A model generated the notes under the pieces. That model was not told the DNA's origin, made no database searches, and was given only the letters and a program-made list of their open reading frames with translations. From the NCBI GenBank assembly GCA_034664085.1, contig JAXDII010000017.1:1-9733 (forward strand): a DNA stretch of 9,733 nt, in the 5' to 3' direction. Below are positions 1 to 6,549 of the stretch, in pieces. The position numbers and the translations under genes were made by a program. The stretch comes from JACVRW01 sp034664085 (GTDB lineage: Bacteria > Actinomycetota > Thermoleophilia > Solirubrobacterales > Thermoleophilaceae). Every line of letters starts with the position of its first letter. Positions within the stretch are counted from its first letter, which is position 1.

Positions 1-599
1 TGCGACTCTTCGGCCGTCGACGCCGGCGGCCGCGACTCCTCTGCCAGCGAGGTGATCGTGAGTGCTCCGCGGGCGGCGGCTTCCATGACCTCGGTGGCCT
101 CGTCAGCGGAGCGCGCGTAGAGCTCGACCAGCATGTGGATCACGATCTGGTCCTCCTCGTGCTTGTGGAAGCGCACGTGGGTGAAGAACTCGCGGGTGCC
201 GTGGTCGCCGAAGGCGGCGAAGGCCAGCGACTCGGCGGCCTCGGGCCCGGAGCAGGACTCGACCTCGTCGGCGTCCACGGTCACGGTGCAGGACGCAACC
301 CACGGGGTGCCGGTGACCATGCGTTCCCAGCGGTCCTCCACGGGCTCGACGCGCGAGATGCGCCGCCCGTTCTCCTCGTAGAAGGTGAGTGCCAGATGGG
401 GCTGGTCGTGCAGGCAGTCGAGGCACTGGACGACCGCCTCCTGGACCTCCTCGACAGGGTCGACGGCCTCCCCGGTGTCGGCGTCGACCTTCAAGATGCC
501 TTCGTAGTGAAGTTGCACCTCGAGGTTCTGCGACCAGCAGCGGTAGCAGCGCAGCCAGCTCGACTGCGTGCCCACGGATTCCTGCGCGGATCCTTCCAT
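1..599 (-). CDS. Uncharacterised protein with two CxxC pairs (partial, 3' end outside window)
   Basis: An open frame of 199 codons starts at ATG 599 and leaves the window at base 1 without a stop. I do not recognise the family. Near the N-terminus are CYRC (Cys18, Cys21) and, about 38 residues later, CLDC (Cys59, Cys62), the spacing expected of a four-cysteine zinc ribbon or similar metal knuckle. Two further cysteines lie at 104 and 116. The rest is acidic and alternates predicted strands and helices. No signal peptide or membrane segment is visible, so it is probably cytoplasmic. Third codon positions are strongly G/C, as in its neighbours, which supports real coding. It diverges from the lipoprotein gene at 609 with only 9 bp between start codons, and no Shine-Dalgarno precedes the ATG. 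Metal binding is inferred from the cysteine pattern only; function is unknown. Confidence 0.72.
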   Translation of the reverse strand, partial: MEGSAQESVGTQSSWLRCYRCWSQNLEVQLHYEGILKVDADTGEAVDPVEEVQEAVVQCLDCLHDQPHLALTFYEENGRRISRVEPVEDRWERMVTGTPWVASCTVTVDADEVESCSGPEAAESLAFAAFGDHGTREFFTHVRFHKHEEDQIVIHMLVELYARSADEATEVMEAAARGALTITSLAEESRPPASTAEES

Positions 600-605
600 G
601 CGTCC

Positions 606-611
606 ATTATG
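606..611 (-). promoter_or_regulatory. Possible -10 box of a leaderless promoter for the CxxC protein gene
   Basis: On the minus strand CATAAT (one mismatch to TATAAT) ends six bases before the ATG at 599, so transcription would begin at or next to the start codon. This fits the missing Shine-Dalgarno. No good -35 hexamer is seen 16-18 bases further upstream. The box overlaps the start codon of the divergent lipoprotein gene. Confidence 0.3.
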
Positions 612-989
612 GCCGTCGCGGCCGTTATCGCAGGCTGCCTCGGTGGTGACGAGGAGGCGCCGCCGGCCACGGGCGCCCCTCGCGCCCTCGCCGAGGTGGT
701 GCAGCGGCTCGAGCGTGCCACCGCCGCGGGCGACTTCGAGACCGTCTGCAACGACCTCTTCACCGCCGCCGCCCGGGCGCGGGCGGGGGGAGAGGATTGC
801 GTGCGCCTGACCAGCTCGGCGGCCGCCGGCGTCGCGCGCCCGCGCATCGACGTGCGCGCCATCGAGCTGCAAGGCGCGACCGCCCGCGTGCGCGTGCAGA
901 GCCGCGCCCGCGGCCAGGCGGTGGTGAGCGACGTGCTGCTGCTGCGCCGCGAGGGCGGGCGGTGGCGGGTGGAGGCGCTCGGCGGCTAG
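609..989 (+). CDS. Small putative lipoprotein, NTF2-like/DUF4878-type
   Basis: This 126-residue protein opens with a short hydrophobic stretch and a lipobox-like I-A-G-C ending at Cys10, followed by an acidic, Gly/Pro/Ala-rich linker. Lipid attachment at Cys10 and location on the outer face of the membrane are therefore likely. Residues 26-126 contain a helix with an 'AAGDFETVC' motif, two cysteines (47 and 64) that could form a disulfide, and C-terminal strands ending in 'GGRWRVEAL'. This layout is typical of small actinobacterial NTF2-like lipoproteins. The family assignment is from pattern, and the ligand is unknown. The signal is unusually short and lacks a basic n-region; a CTG at 582 would add a more normal one but would overlap the divergent gene. 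No Shine-Dalgarno is seen. Its TAG stop overlaps the stop of the convergent gene within one CTAG. Confidence 0.7.
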   Translation: MAVAAVIAGCLGGDEEAPPATGAPRALAEVVQRLERATAAGDFETVCNDLFTAAARARAGGEDCVRLTSSAAAGVARPRIDVRAIELQGATARVRVQSRARGQAVVSDVLLLRREGGRWRVEALGG

Positions 990-3022
990 CGCCGGGCGGC
1001 GGCCTCGGTGCGCTCCCACATGCGCAGGTACGCCTCGGCGCCGGTGGCGAGGTCGTCGACGATCTGGCGGCCGGCGACCATGCGCAGGTCCTCGATCCAG
1101 TCGGGGTAGAGGCCGTAGTGGTCGACCCCGTCGGTGTTGATGTCGTACACGCGGGTGCCGGACTGCTGGCGGTGGATGATGCTGCCGCCGTCGAAGGAGC
1201 GGAACGGGTAGCGCACCGGGTTCTGGGCGGCGTTCGGCCGCGGCACCGGCTGCGCGTGCAGCCCGTTGACGTCTGAGCCGAAGCCGATGCCGAAGAAGAA
1301 GCGCGGGTCGCGGTTCGCGCGCGCGGCGCGCCACTCCTCCGCGAAGCCGTTGGCCTCGTGCGTGATCGGCCCGACCAGGCCGCCGAGCTTCTGGATGCGC
1401 TTCTGGCTGCCGGCGTCGCCCCAGGAGTGGCTCGAGATCACGCCGGGGTAGCTCTCGGACTCGAGGATCGTCAGCGCCTGCTGGCGCGCCTTCACGCTCA
1501 GGTGATCGGTCTCGACGATCATGCCGCGCCGCATCATCGAGCGGATCACGTGCTCGCCGAGTGCGGTGAGGCCCTTCGGGTTGCACAGCGGCGCCGGCGG
1601 GTAGACCGGCAGCTGCCCGGAAAGCAGCGGCTGGGTCAGCACGGGGCCGAACACCGAGTAGATCGTCTGCGCGTGCTCGCCGGTCGGGTTGGTGGGCTCG
1701 TTGTCGTGGTCCGCCGCCCCCGGGCAGTGCTCGGCGGCCCAGAACTGCCCGGTGGCGTACTTGTTGCCGGTGTTGACGAGGACGCCGGTGGCGCCCGAGT
1801 CGAAGTGGGTGCCGCCCAGCGCGTTGTCGAACTTGTGGACGGGGAACAGCGAGCGCACGCCGATCGCCTGCAGGTGGTCGAGCTCGCTCTCGATCTCGGC
1901 GGCGTCACAGCCCGGAGTGCCGTTGAACTGCCCGCAGTTCAGCACCTCGGACACCTCGATGCCGAGCACCATCGCGAGCTTGCCGGCGTTGATGGCGCGG
2001 CGCGCCTCGGCCGGGCTCTTGACGATGCGCAGGAAGCCCTTGCCGGGGCCGCCGAACTGGGCGTCGATGTAGTCCTGGAGCGCGTGCATGTCCTCGGCCT
2101 GCTTGTACGCGCTCGCCATCTCATTGCAGTTGTTCTGCTTGAGCGGGTAGAGCTCGCAGAGCGCGCGGTTCTCGACGAGGTCGTTGACCAGGATGCGCAG
2201 CCCGGAGCGCCAGGCCCGCTCGATCCACTTCCAGTAGGTGCCCTCGTGGGTGAGCGACTCGTCGCGCGGCCAGCCGGCGAAGCTCGGCCAGCCCTCCGTG
2301 CTGTGGGTGCCGACCGGGCCGCCGGTGACGAAGAAGTTCTCCGCCGCGGCGGCGGCGCCGTTCGGCTGGTGGTCGACGCAGTCGCGCATCGCCACGGTGA
2401 CCCCGTACGGGCTCCAGGGGCGCCCGCAGTGGAAGCGGCCCCCCAGGAACTGGAAGGCGCCGACGTGGTTGTGGTCGTCGATGAAGCCGCGCACCGGGCC
2501 GGTCGGACTCGAGCCCTTGAAGGGCTGCCCGGTCACGTTGACCTGGACCTCGGGGAAGTCGGCGCAGCCCTGGCCGGGCTCGGCGGTCCAGCGCCCGGCG
2601 CCCTGCACCAGCCGCCCGAGGACGCCGACGCCCAGCTGCTTTCCGGTCGAGACGCTCGTCAGCCTGAGCGTGCCGCCCACGTCCTCCACCTGCCAGTCGG
2701 AGGCTGGGCCCGGGCTCGCAGCGGGACTGAGCGCGTTGAGCGCCGCCGTGGCCGGCATCCGGCCGTCGGGGCCGTAGAGGAGGAAGCGGCCGAGCGCGGT
2801 GGCCTGGAAGCGGAACGGCGTGGCGGCGGCGGCGCTGGCCGCCGACGTGTTGTAGGCGAGTCCGTCACGGGCCACGAAGCGGCCAGTGTCGGCGTCACGC
2901 AGGGTGTGGCAGCCGCCCTGGAGCGCGTGCACGTCGACGGCACTCGCCGTAGGCGCGAAGACCGCGCCGGCACAGGTGCAGGCGGCGATCGCAACGGCGC
3001 TCCTCAGGGCCAGGGTCTTCAA
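986..3022 (-). CDS. Secreted M19 (membrane dipeptidase)-like metallohydrolase with N-terminal beta-trefoil-like domain
   Basis: This 678-residue protein has a Sec signal peptide (residues 1-28, Ala-x-Ala before VDVHAL). Residues about 35-155 have a repeated strand pattern ('LRDADTGRFVARDG', 'RFLLYGPDGRM', 'LRLTSVSTGKQLGVG') like a ricin/fascin-type trefoil, possibly for glycan or surface binding. Residues about 178-590 carry M19-like metal-site motifs in order: DDHNH (His184, His186), GIE (Glu356), HKFDNALGG (His396), ETDHLS (His507), SSHSWG (His532) and GSDVNG (Asp584). M19 enzymes hydrolyse dipeptides and related amides with two zinc ions. Here the usual Asp of HxD is His186, and there are long cysteine-bearing insertions, so the substrate may differ. 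The start is TTG 3022, chosen for GAGGGGA seven bases upstream. It lies 61 bases downstream of the oxidoreductase gene on the same strand, with its own likely promoter between. Substrate is unknown. Confidence 0.82.
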   Translation of the reverse strand: MKTLALRSAVAIAACTCAGAVFAPTASAVDVHALQGGCHTLRDADTGRFVARDGLAYNTSAASAAAATPFRFQATALGRFLLYGPDGRMPATAALNALSPAASPGPASDWQVEDVGGTLRLTSVSTGKQLGVGVLGRLVQGAGRWTAEPGQGCADFPEVQVNVTGQPFKGSSPTGPVRGFIDDHNHVGAFQFLGGRFHCGRPWSPYGVTVAMRDCVDHQPNGAAAAAENFFVTGGPVGTHSTEGWPSFAGWPRDESLTHEGTYWKWIERAWRSGLRILVNDLVENRALCELYPLKQNNCNEMASAYKQAEDMHALQDYIDAQFGGPGKGFLRIVKSPAEARRAINAGKLAMVLGIEVSEVLNCGQFNGTPGCDAAEIESELDHLQAIGVRSLFPVHKFDNALGGTHFDSGATGVLVNTGNKYATGQFWAAEHCPGAADHDNEPTNPTGEHAQTIYSVFGPVLTQPLLSGQLPVYPPAPLCNPKGLTALGEHVIRSMMRRGMIVETDHLSVKARQQALTILESESYPGVISSHSWGDAGSQKRIQKLGGLVGPITHEANGFAEEWRAARANRDPRFFFGIGFGSDVNGLHAQPVPRPNAAQNPVRYPFRSFDGGSIIHRQQSGTRVYDINTDGVDHYGLYPDWIEDLRMVAGRQIVDDLATGAEAYLRMWERTEAAARR

Positions 3023-3029
3023 GCAGGCG

Positions 3030-3036
3030 TCCCCTC
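3030..3036 (-). promoter_or_regulatory. Shine-Dalgarno deciding the TTG start of the M19-like gene
   Basis: The minus strand reads GAGGGGA seven bases before TTG 3022. This supports the non-ATG start and gives the full signal peptide. Confidence 0.7.
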
Positions 3037-3046
3037 GACGGGTGTC

Positions 3047-3072
3047 ATCCCCATTGGGGACAAAACGTAAAC
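3047..3072 (-). promoter_or_regulatory. Candidate SigB/SigF-type promoter upstream of the M19-like gene
   Basis: On the minus strand GTTT (3072-3069), a 16-base spacer, then GGGGAT (3052-3047). This differs at one position from the GTTT-N14-17-GGGTAT consensus of Bacillus SigB and mycobacterial SigF promoters. Transcription would start about 20 bases before the TTG codon, leaving room for the GAGGGGA ribosome-binding site. It suggests stationary-phase or stress control, independent of the oxidoreductase gene upstream. Not tested, and short consensus matches occur by chance. Confidence 0.42.
3048..3060. repeat. Perfect short inverted repeat overlapping the candidate -10 region
   Basis: TCCCC and GGGGA flank a 3-base centre (ATT on the plus strand). 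It lies between the oxidoreductase stop and the M19-like start and overlaps the putative -10 element. With no T-run on either strand it is a poor intrinsic terminator; an operator site is possible. Confidence 0.4.
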
Positions 3073-3083
3073 GCGGGTGTTCC

Positions 3084-4064
3084 TCAGTTGGAGAGGGAGC
3101 CCGCCAGCGCCTCGAGCGTTGCGTCGAAGTCCGTCTTCGGGATGCCGCCCAGGCAGGGCGACGTCGCGCCGCTCTCCGCGTAGCGGCGCACCGAGGCGGC
3201 CGCCTGCTCGACGGTGCCGATCGCGGCCAGCTCTTCGAGGAAGCGGTCCGAGATCGCGGTCAGAGCGGCCTCCGGGCCGCTCTCCTGCATGGCGCGGTCG
3301 AAGGCGGCGATGTCCTCGCCGTAGCCGGAGAGCTCGATCATCTTGCGGTAGAACGGCAGCGAGAAGTAGGGGATCAGCTCGGAGCGCAGGCTGGCCTTTG
3401 CCTGCTCGGGGTCGCTGGTCACGGCGGACGGGACTGCGGCGACGATGTCGAAGCCGGCGAGCGGCTTGCCGGCGCGCTCGCGGCCCTCGGCGACGGTCGG
3501 GACGACCACCTCGCGGATGTACTCGGGGTTGCACAGCCACAGGACAACGCCCTCGGCGATCTCGCCGGCGAGGCGGAGCATGCCGGGGGAGAGGCCGGCG
3601 AGGTAGATCGGGATGTCGGGGCGCGGCTCGAAGCCCATGAAGTGGAAGGCCGAGCGGAAGCGCTCGCCCTGCGGCGGGTCCTCGCCGCGCAGGATCGCCC
3701 TCACGATGGCCACGTACTCGCGCGTCTCGCGCAGCGGCTTGTCGATCGTCTGGCCGTACCAGGCCTCGACCACGGGTCGGTGCGAGACGCCCAGCCCGAT
3801 GACGGCGCGTCCGCCCGAAAACTCGTCGAGCGTCGCGAACGACTGCGCGGTCGAAGCCGGCGTGCGGCTGTAGATCGGCATCACGCCGGAGCCCAGCCGG
3901 ATGCGCTCGCTGCGGCAGGCGTAGGCGGTGAGTGTGGTGACGGAGTCGCGGCCCGCGATGTGGGTGACGTAGGCGGACTCGTACTCGAGCCGCTCCGCCA
4001 GCTCCACCCGCTGCAGCGCCGTCTCGAGCGACCTGCCCACCGAGATGAAAGCGCCCAGGCCCAC
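3084..4064 (-). CDS. LLM-class (luciferase-like) F420- or flavin-dependent oxidoreductase
   Basis: This 326-residue cytoplasmic protein has the length and landmarks of the bacterial luciferase/LLM superfamily, a TIM barrel that binds F420 or FMN. Visible landmarks are an N-terminal 'ERLEYESAYVTHI' strand-helix unit (residues 25-36), 'RIRLGSGVMPIYSRTPASTA' (54-73), 'LDEFSGGRAVIGLGVSHRP' (79-97), and 'PIYLAGLSPGMLRLAGEIAEG' split across 152-172. The pattern resembles F420-dependent oxidoreductases of actinobacteria more than two-component luciferases, but cofactor and substrate cannot be fixed from sequence. The start is GTG 4064; no Shine-Dalgarno precedes it, and a TAGGCT hexamer ends nine bases upstream, so the mRNA may be nearly leaderless. 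It diverges from mobA and precedes the M19-like gene on the same strand. Confidence 0.88.
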   Translation of the reverse strand: MGLGAFISVGRSLETALQRVELAERLEYESAYVTHIAGRDSVTTLTAYACRSERIRLGSGVMPIYSRTPASTAQSFATLDEFSGGRAVIGLGVSHRPVVEAWYGQTIDKPLRETREYVAIVRAILRGEDPPQGERFRSAFHFMGFEPRPDIPIYLAGLSPGMLRLAGEIAEGVVLWLCNPEYIREVVVPTVAEGRERAGKPLAGFDIVAAVPSAVTSDPEQAKASLRSELIPYFSLPFYRKMIELSGYGEDIAAFDRAMQESGPEAALTAISDRFLEELAAIGTVEQAAASVRRYAESGATSPCLGGIPKTDFDATLEALAGSLSN

Positions 4065-4073
4065 GGGTTTGCG

Positions 4074-4091
4074 AGCCTACCGCGCTAGCCT
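4074..4091. promoter_or_regulatory. Compact divergent promoter region between oxidoreductase and mobA genes
   Basis: Only 35 bases separate the two GTG starts. A TAnnnT hexamer faces each way: TAGGCT on the minus strand (4079-4074), nine bases before GTG 4064, and TAGCCT on the plus strand (4086-4091), eight bases before GTG 4100. Neither start has a Shine-Dalgarno. Start sites about seven bases downstream of each hexamer would give leaderless or near-leaderless transcripts. The -35 regions would lie inside the opposite promoter or gene. Confidence 0.42.
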
Positions 4092-4099
4092 GCCCGCCG

Positions 4100-4657
4100 G
4101 TGATCGGTGCGCTACTCGCGGGAGGGGCCGGCAGCCGGCTCGGCGGGGGGTCCAAGCCGGCCGCGCTGCTGTGCGGGCGGCCGCTGGCCGCCTACGCAGC
4201 GGAGGCACTCGCCGGTGTCTGCGACCGCGTGGCGGTCGTGTGCAAGCGGGACACCGAGCTGCCGGAGCTGCCGGGCACCGAGCGCTGGGAGGAGCCCGAC
4301 GAGCCGCGCCACCCGCTCACCGGGATCGTCCACGCGATCGCCACCGCCGACGGGCCGGTGCTCGTCTGCGCCGCGGACATGCCGTTCGTGACCGCCGACG
4401 CCTGCCGCACCCTGCTGCAGGCCTCCGGCTCGACGCCCGCCGTGGTCGCCACCGCCGGCGGCGTGCTGCAGCCGACGTTCGGGCTCTACGCACCGGCCGC
4501 GCTCGAGCTGCTGCGCGCGGCGCCCGACGACGCGCCGCTGACCCGCACCGTCGAAGCGCTCGACCCGGCGCGGGTCGCGCTGCCGCCGGCGCTGGTGCGC
4601 AGCGTCAACACCGCCGAGGACCTGGCCGAGGCCGAGGCGCTGCTCGCGTCGGGCTGA
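4100..4657 (+). CDS. mobA: Molybdenum cofactor guanylyltransferase (MobA-like)
   Basis: This 185-residue nucleotidyltransferase matches MobA, which transfers GMP from GTP to molybdopterin to form the guanine dinucleotide cofactor. The signature 'LLAGGAGSRLGGGSKP' occupies residues 5-20, with Lys19 in the nucleotide-binding loop. 'HPLTGIVHAI' (71-80) and 'CAADMPFV' (90-97, Asp93 as likely Mg2+ ligand) follow, and the C-terminal 'RSVNTAEDL' (167-175) is the usual MobA N-T-x-E-D-L motif. Length is normal. The start is GTG 4100; an earlier start would run into the divergent promoter region. No other Mo-cofactor gene or molybdoenzyme is in the window. MocA-type cytidylyltransferase is the main alternative; CofC of F420 synthesis fits less well. 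Confidence 0.87.
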   Translation: MIGALLAGGAGSRLGGGSKPAALLCGRPLAAYAAEALAGVCDRVAVVCKRDTELPELPGTERWEEPDEPRHPLTGIVHAIATADGPVLVCAADMPFVTADACRTLLQASGSTPAVVATAGGVLQPTFGLYAPAALELLRAAPDDAPLTRTVEALDPARVALPPALVRSVNTAEDLAEAEALLASG

Positions 4658-4673
4658 CGGGACTTCTGCGCCG

Positions 4674-4689
4674 CCCTTGCTCGTAAGGG
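4674..4689. repeat. Short inverted repeat in the mobA-sigma factor gap
   Basis: CCCTT and AAGGG flank a 6-base loop, in the 48-base gap after the mobA stop. With only five pairs and no T-run it is weak as a terminator; it could be a regulatory site for the sigma gene. Confidence 0.25.
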
Positions 4690-4705
4690 GTGTCGGGGCG
4701 AGGAT

Positions 4706-5299
4706 TTGTCTGCTCTGGCGCGCGTATCTGCAATCGACCTGACTGCCACCCGATCCGGGCCGGCTGAGCACGGACGCCCTTCGGCGCGCCGGGAGCGCGC
4801 CTGGGTGCGCGCCGCTCAGGCGGGCTCCGACGAGGGCATGGAGGCGCTGTTTCGGGCGCACTGGGCGCCCGCGCATCGCGCGGCCTTCCTGATCGTGCGC
4901 GACGCGGCGGCGGCGGAGGACATCGCCCAGGAGGCGTTCCTCGCCGCGATCCGGGCGCTGGACCGCTTCGACCGCGGGCGGCCGTTCGGGCCGTGGCTGC
5001 ACCGGATCGTGGTCAATCGGGCGATCGACTGGTCGCGCGCCCGTGCGCTGCGGCGTGAGGTCGCCGAGCCGGTGGAGAGCGAGGCGCCGCCGGAGGCGTC
5101 GGCCGGGTGGTCGGATGAGGTGGTGGCTGCGCTGGGCGCGCTCGACCCCGACCAGCGGGCCGCGGTGGTGCTGCGCCACCTGCTCGAGTACACGCCCGGC
5201 GAGATCGCGCAGCTGCTCGAGATTCCGCGCGGAACGGTCAACTCGCGCCTGCGCAGGGCGCTCGACCGCCTGGCGGCGGAGATGGAGCGGGTCGCGTGA
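4706..5299 (+). CDS. ECF-type RNA polymerase sigma-70 family factor
   Basis: This 197-residue protein has the two-domain ECF layout and would direct RNA polymerase to a set of target promoters. Region 2 spans about residues 43-113, with 'DAAAAEDIAQEAFLAAIRAL' (66-85) and 'RPFGPWLHRIVVNRAIDW' (92-109). Region 4 spans about 138-192, with the helix-turn-helix 'TPGEIAQLLEIPRGTVNSRL' (163-182). The C-terminal TGA overlaps the GTG of the next gene, so the two are probably translationally coupled. The start is uncertain. TTG 4706 is the longest option, but its first 17 or so codons have low third-position G/C and the only nearby purine run (GAGG) is too close. GTG 4805, with GGGAG nine bases upstream, would shorten it by 33 residues and trim the start of region 2. 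Target genes are unknown. Confidence 0.9.
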   Translation: MSALARVSAIDLTATRSGPAEHGRPSARRERAWVRAAQAGSDEGMEALFRAHWAPAHRAAFLIVRDAAAAEDIAQEAFLAAIRALDRFDRGRPFGPWLHRIVVNRAIDWSRARALRREVAEPVESEAPPEASAGWSDEVVAALGALDPDQRAAVVLRHLLEYTPGEIAQLLEIPRGTVNSRLRRALDRLAAEMERVA

Positions 5300-6546
5300 C
5301 GGGGTTCGAGCGCCGCCTGCGCGAGGAGCTGCGCGCCGCGCGGCCGCCGCGCGCCGCGGAGGCGGAGCGGCGTGCCTGGCACATGGTGCGGGCGGCGCAC
5401 GCGGGCAGCGCGCCGGTGCGCCGGCGCCACCCAGTGCGGCGGCTGGCGGCCGCGGCCCTGGCGGCTGTGGCGATCGCGGCCGTTGCGCTCACGCCTGCCG
5501 GGGCGAAGATGGGCGACTGGATCGACGACGTGGTCAGTTCGCCGCCGGAGGCCACGCGCTCGTCGCTCTCGGCCCTGCCCACGGAGGGGCGCCTGCTGGT
5601 GATGGCGGACGGGGCGCCGTGGATCGTCAACGACGACGGGGCGCGCCGGCGGCTGGGCGACTTCGCCGACGCCGCCTGGTCACCCGGCGGGCTTCACGTC
5701 GTGGGCGCGCGCGGCCGCGAGCTCGTCGCGCTGGATCCCTCAAGCACGGAGCGGTGGACGCGCCCGGCGCCCGGGCGGGTGAGCGCGCCGCGCTGGTCGC
5801 CCGACGGCTTCCGCATCGCGTATCGGAGCGGGGCGGATCTGTACGTGGTGGCGGGCGACAACTCCGACAACCGGCTGCTCTGGCGCGGGACCGAGGCCGC
5901 GCCGCCCGCCTGGAAGCCGCTTCCCGCTCCGGCCGAGCAAGTCGTGGCGTTCGCCGCCGGCGGGCGCGTGCGGATCGTGGAGGCCGACACCGCCCGCCGG
6001 ATCGGGGCAACGCCGGCCGGTCCGGCGCCGCGCGAGATCTGGTGGGCCGAGGGCGGACGCCGCCTGGTCACGGTCACCGAGCGGTCGGTGCGCGTGCACG
6101 GGCCGCGTGGCCGCCTGCTGCGCGCCGTGGCGCTGCCGCGCGGGCTGAGCGCCGTCGGCTCCGCCCTCGCTCCCGGCGGCCTGCGCCTCGCGATCGCGGC
6201 GCGGCCGGCAGGCGACCGCTCGTCCAGCCGGCTGCTGTTGCTGCGCCTCGACCGTCAGGCGCCGCCGCGGCTGCTGTTCTCGACCCCGGGCGCGTTCGCC
6301 GGCCTGACGTGGTCGATCGACGGCAAGGTGCTGGTGCTGGGGCTGCCGCAGGCCGACCAGTGGCTGTTCGTGCACCCGCGGAGCTCCGTGGGGTTCGAGT
6401 CGGTCAGGCGCATCCGTGGCCAGTTCGGCGGCGGCGCCGAGCCGCGCACCGGGGCCTTCCCGCGGCCGGCGGGCTGGTGCTACGCCGAGCCGGCCAACCG
6501 CACGGCGAGCGGCCAGCCGCCGTGCTCGGTGGGGTCGGCGCCGTAG
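5296..6546 (+). CDS. Single-pass membrane protein with PD40/WD40-like repeats, sigma-factor partner candidate
   Basis: This 416-residue protein has a basic cytoplasmic N-terminus (residues 1-48, rich in Arg and Glu), one membrane segment (about 49-69, Ala/Val-rich) and a large outer domain. The outer domain shows repeats of the TolB/PD40 propeller kind: 'AAWSPGGLHVVGARGRELVAL', split at 126-146, 'PRWSPDGFRIAYRSGADLYV' (about 165-184) and 'LTWSIDGKVLVLGL' (near 336-349). The GTG start overlaps the sigma factor stop by four bases (GTGA), with GGAG eight bases upstream, implying co-expression. By position it is a candidate anti-sigma or sensor protein: an inner N-terminus could hold the sigma factor and the outer propeller could sense a signal. 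That role is inference. The HxxxCxxC zinc motif of classical ZAS anti-sigma factors is absent; the only clear cysteines are two near the C-terminus. It ends 3 bp from the convergent small membrane protein gene. Confidence 0.8.
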   Translation: MTGFERRLREELRAARPPRAAEAERRAWHMVRAAHAGSAPVRRRHPVRRLAAAALAAVAIAAVALTPAGAKMGDWIDDVVSSPPEATRSSLSALPTEGRLLVMADGAPWIVNDDGARRRLGDFADAAWSPGGLHVVGARGRELVALDPSSTERWTRPAPGRVSAPRWSPDGFRIAYRSGADLYVVAGDNSDNRLLWRGTEAAPPAWKPLPAPAEQVVAFAAGGRVRIVEADTARRIGATPAGPAPREIWWAEGGRRLVTVTERSVRVHGPRGRLLRAVALPRGLSAVGSALAPGGLRLAIAARPAGDRSSSRLLLLRLDRQAPPRLLFSTPGAFAGLTWSIDGKVLVLGLPQADQWLFVHPRSSVGFESVRRIRGQFGGGAEPRTGAFPRPAGWCYAEPANRTASGQPPCSVGSAP

Positions 6547-6549
6547 GGG

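Noticed and set aside
135..608. N-terminal extension of the lipoprotein gene
   Set aside because: This part is antisense to the CxxC protein and would bury the lipobox inside the protein.
3048..3060. Rho-independent terminator between oxidoreductase and M19-like genes
   Set aside because: Five-pair stem with no T-run on either strand.
1358..3070. Long plus-strand open frame opposite the M19-like gene
   Set aside because: Low-complexity Arg/Ala/Val/Gly composition with no domain; it mirrors the real gene's codon bias on the other strand.
3019..4155. Alternative minus-strand frame overlapping the oxidoreductase gene
   Set aside because: Arg/Pro/Ala-rich product without recognisable motifs; the LLM family motifs lie in the other frame.
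4100..4657. CofC (F420 guanylyltransferase), suggested by the neighbouring LLM oxidoreductase
   Set aside because: The LLAGGAGSRLGG...K loop and the C-terminal NTAEDL motif fit MobA better.
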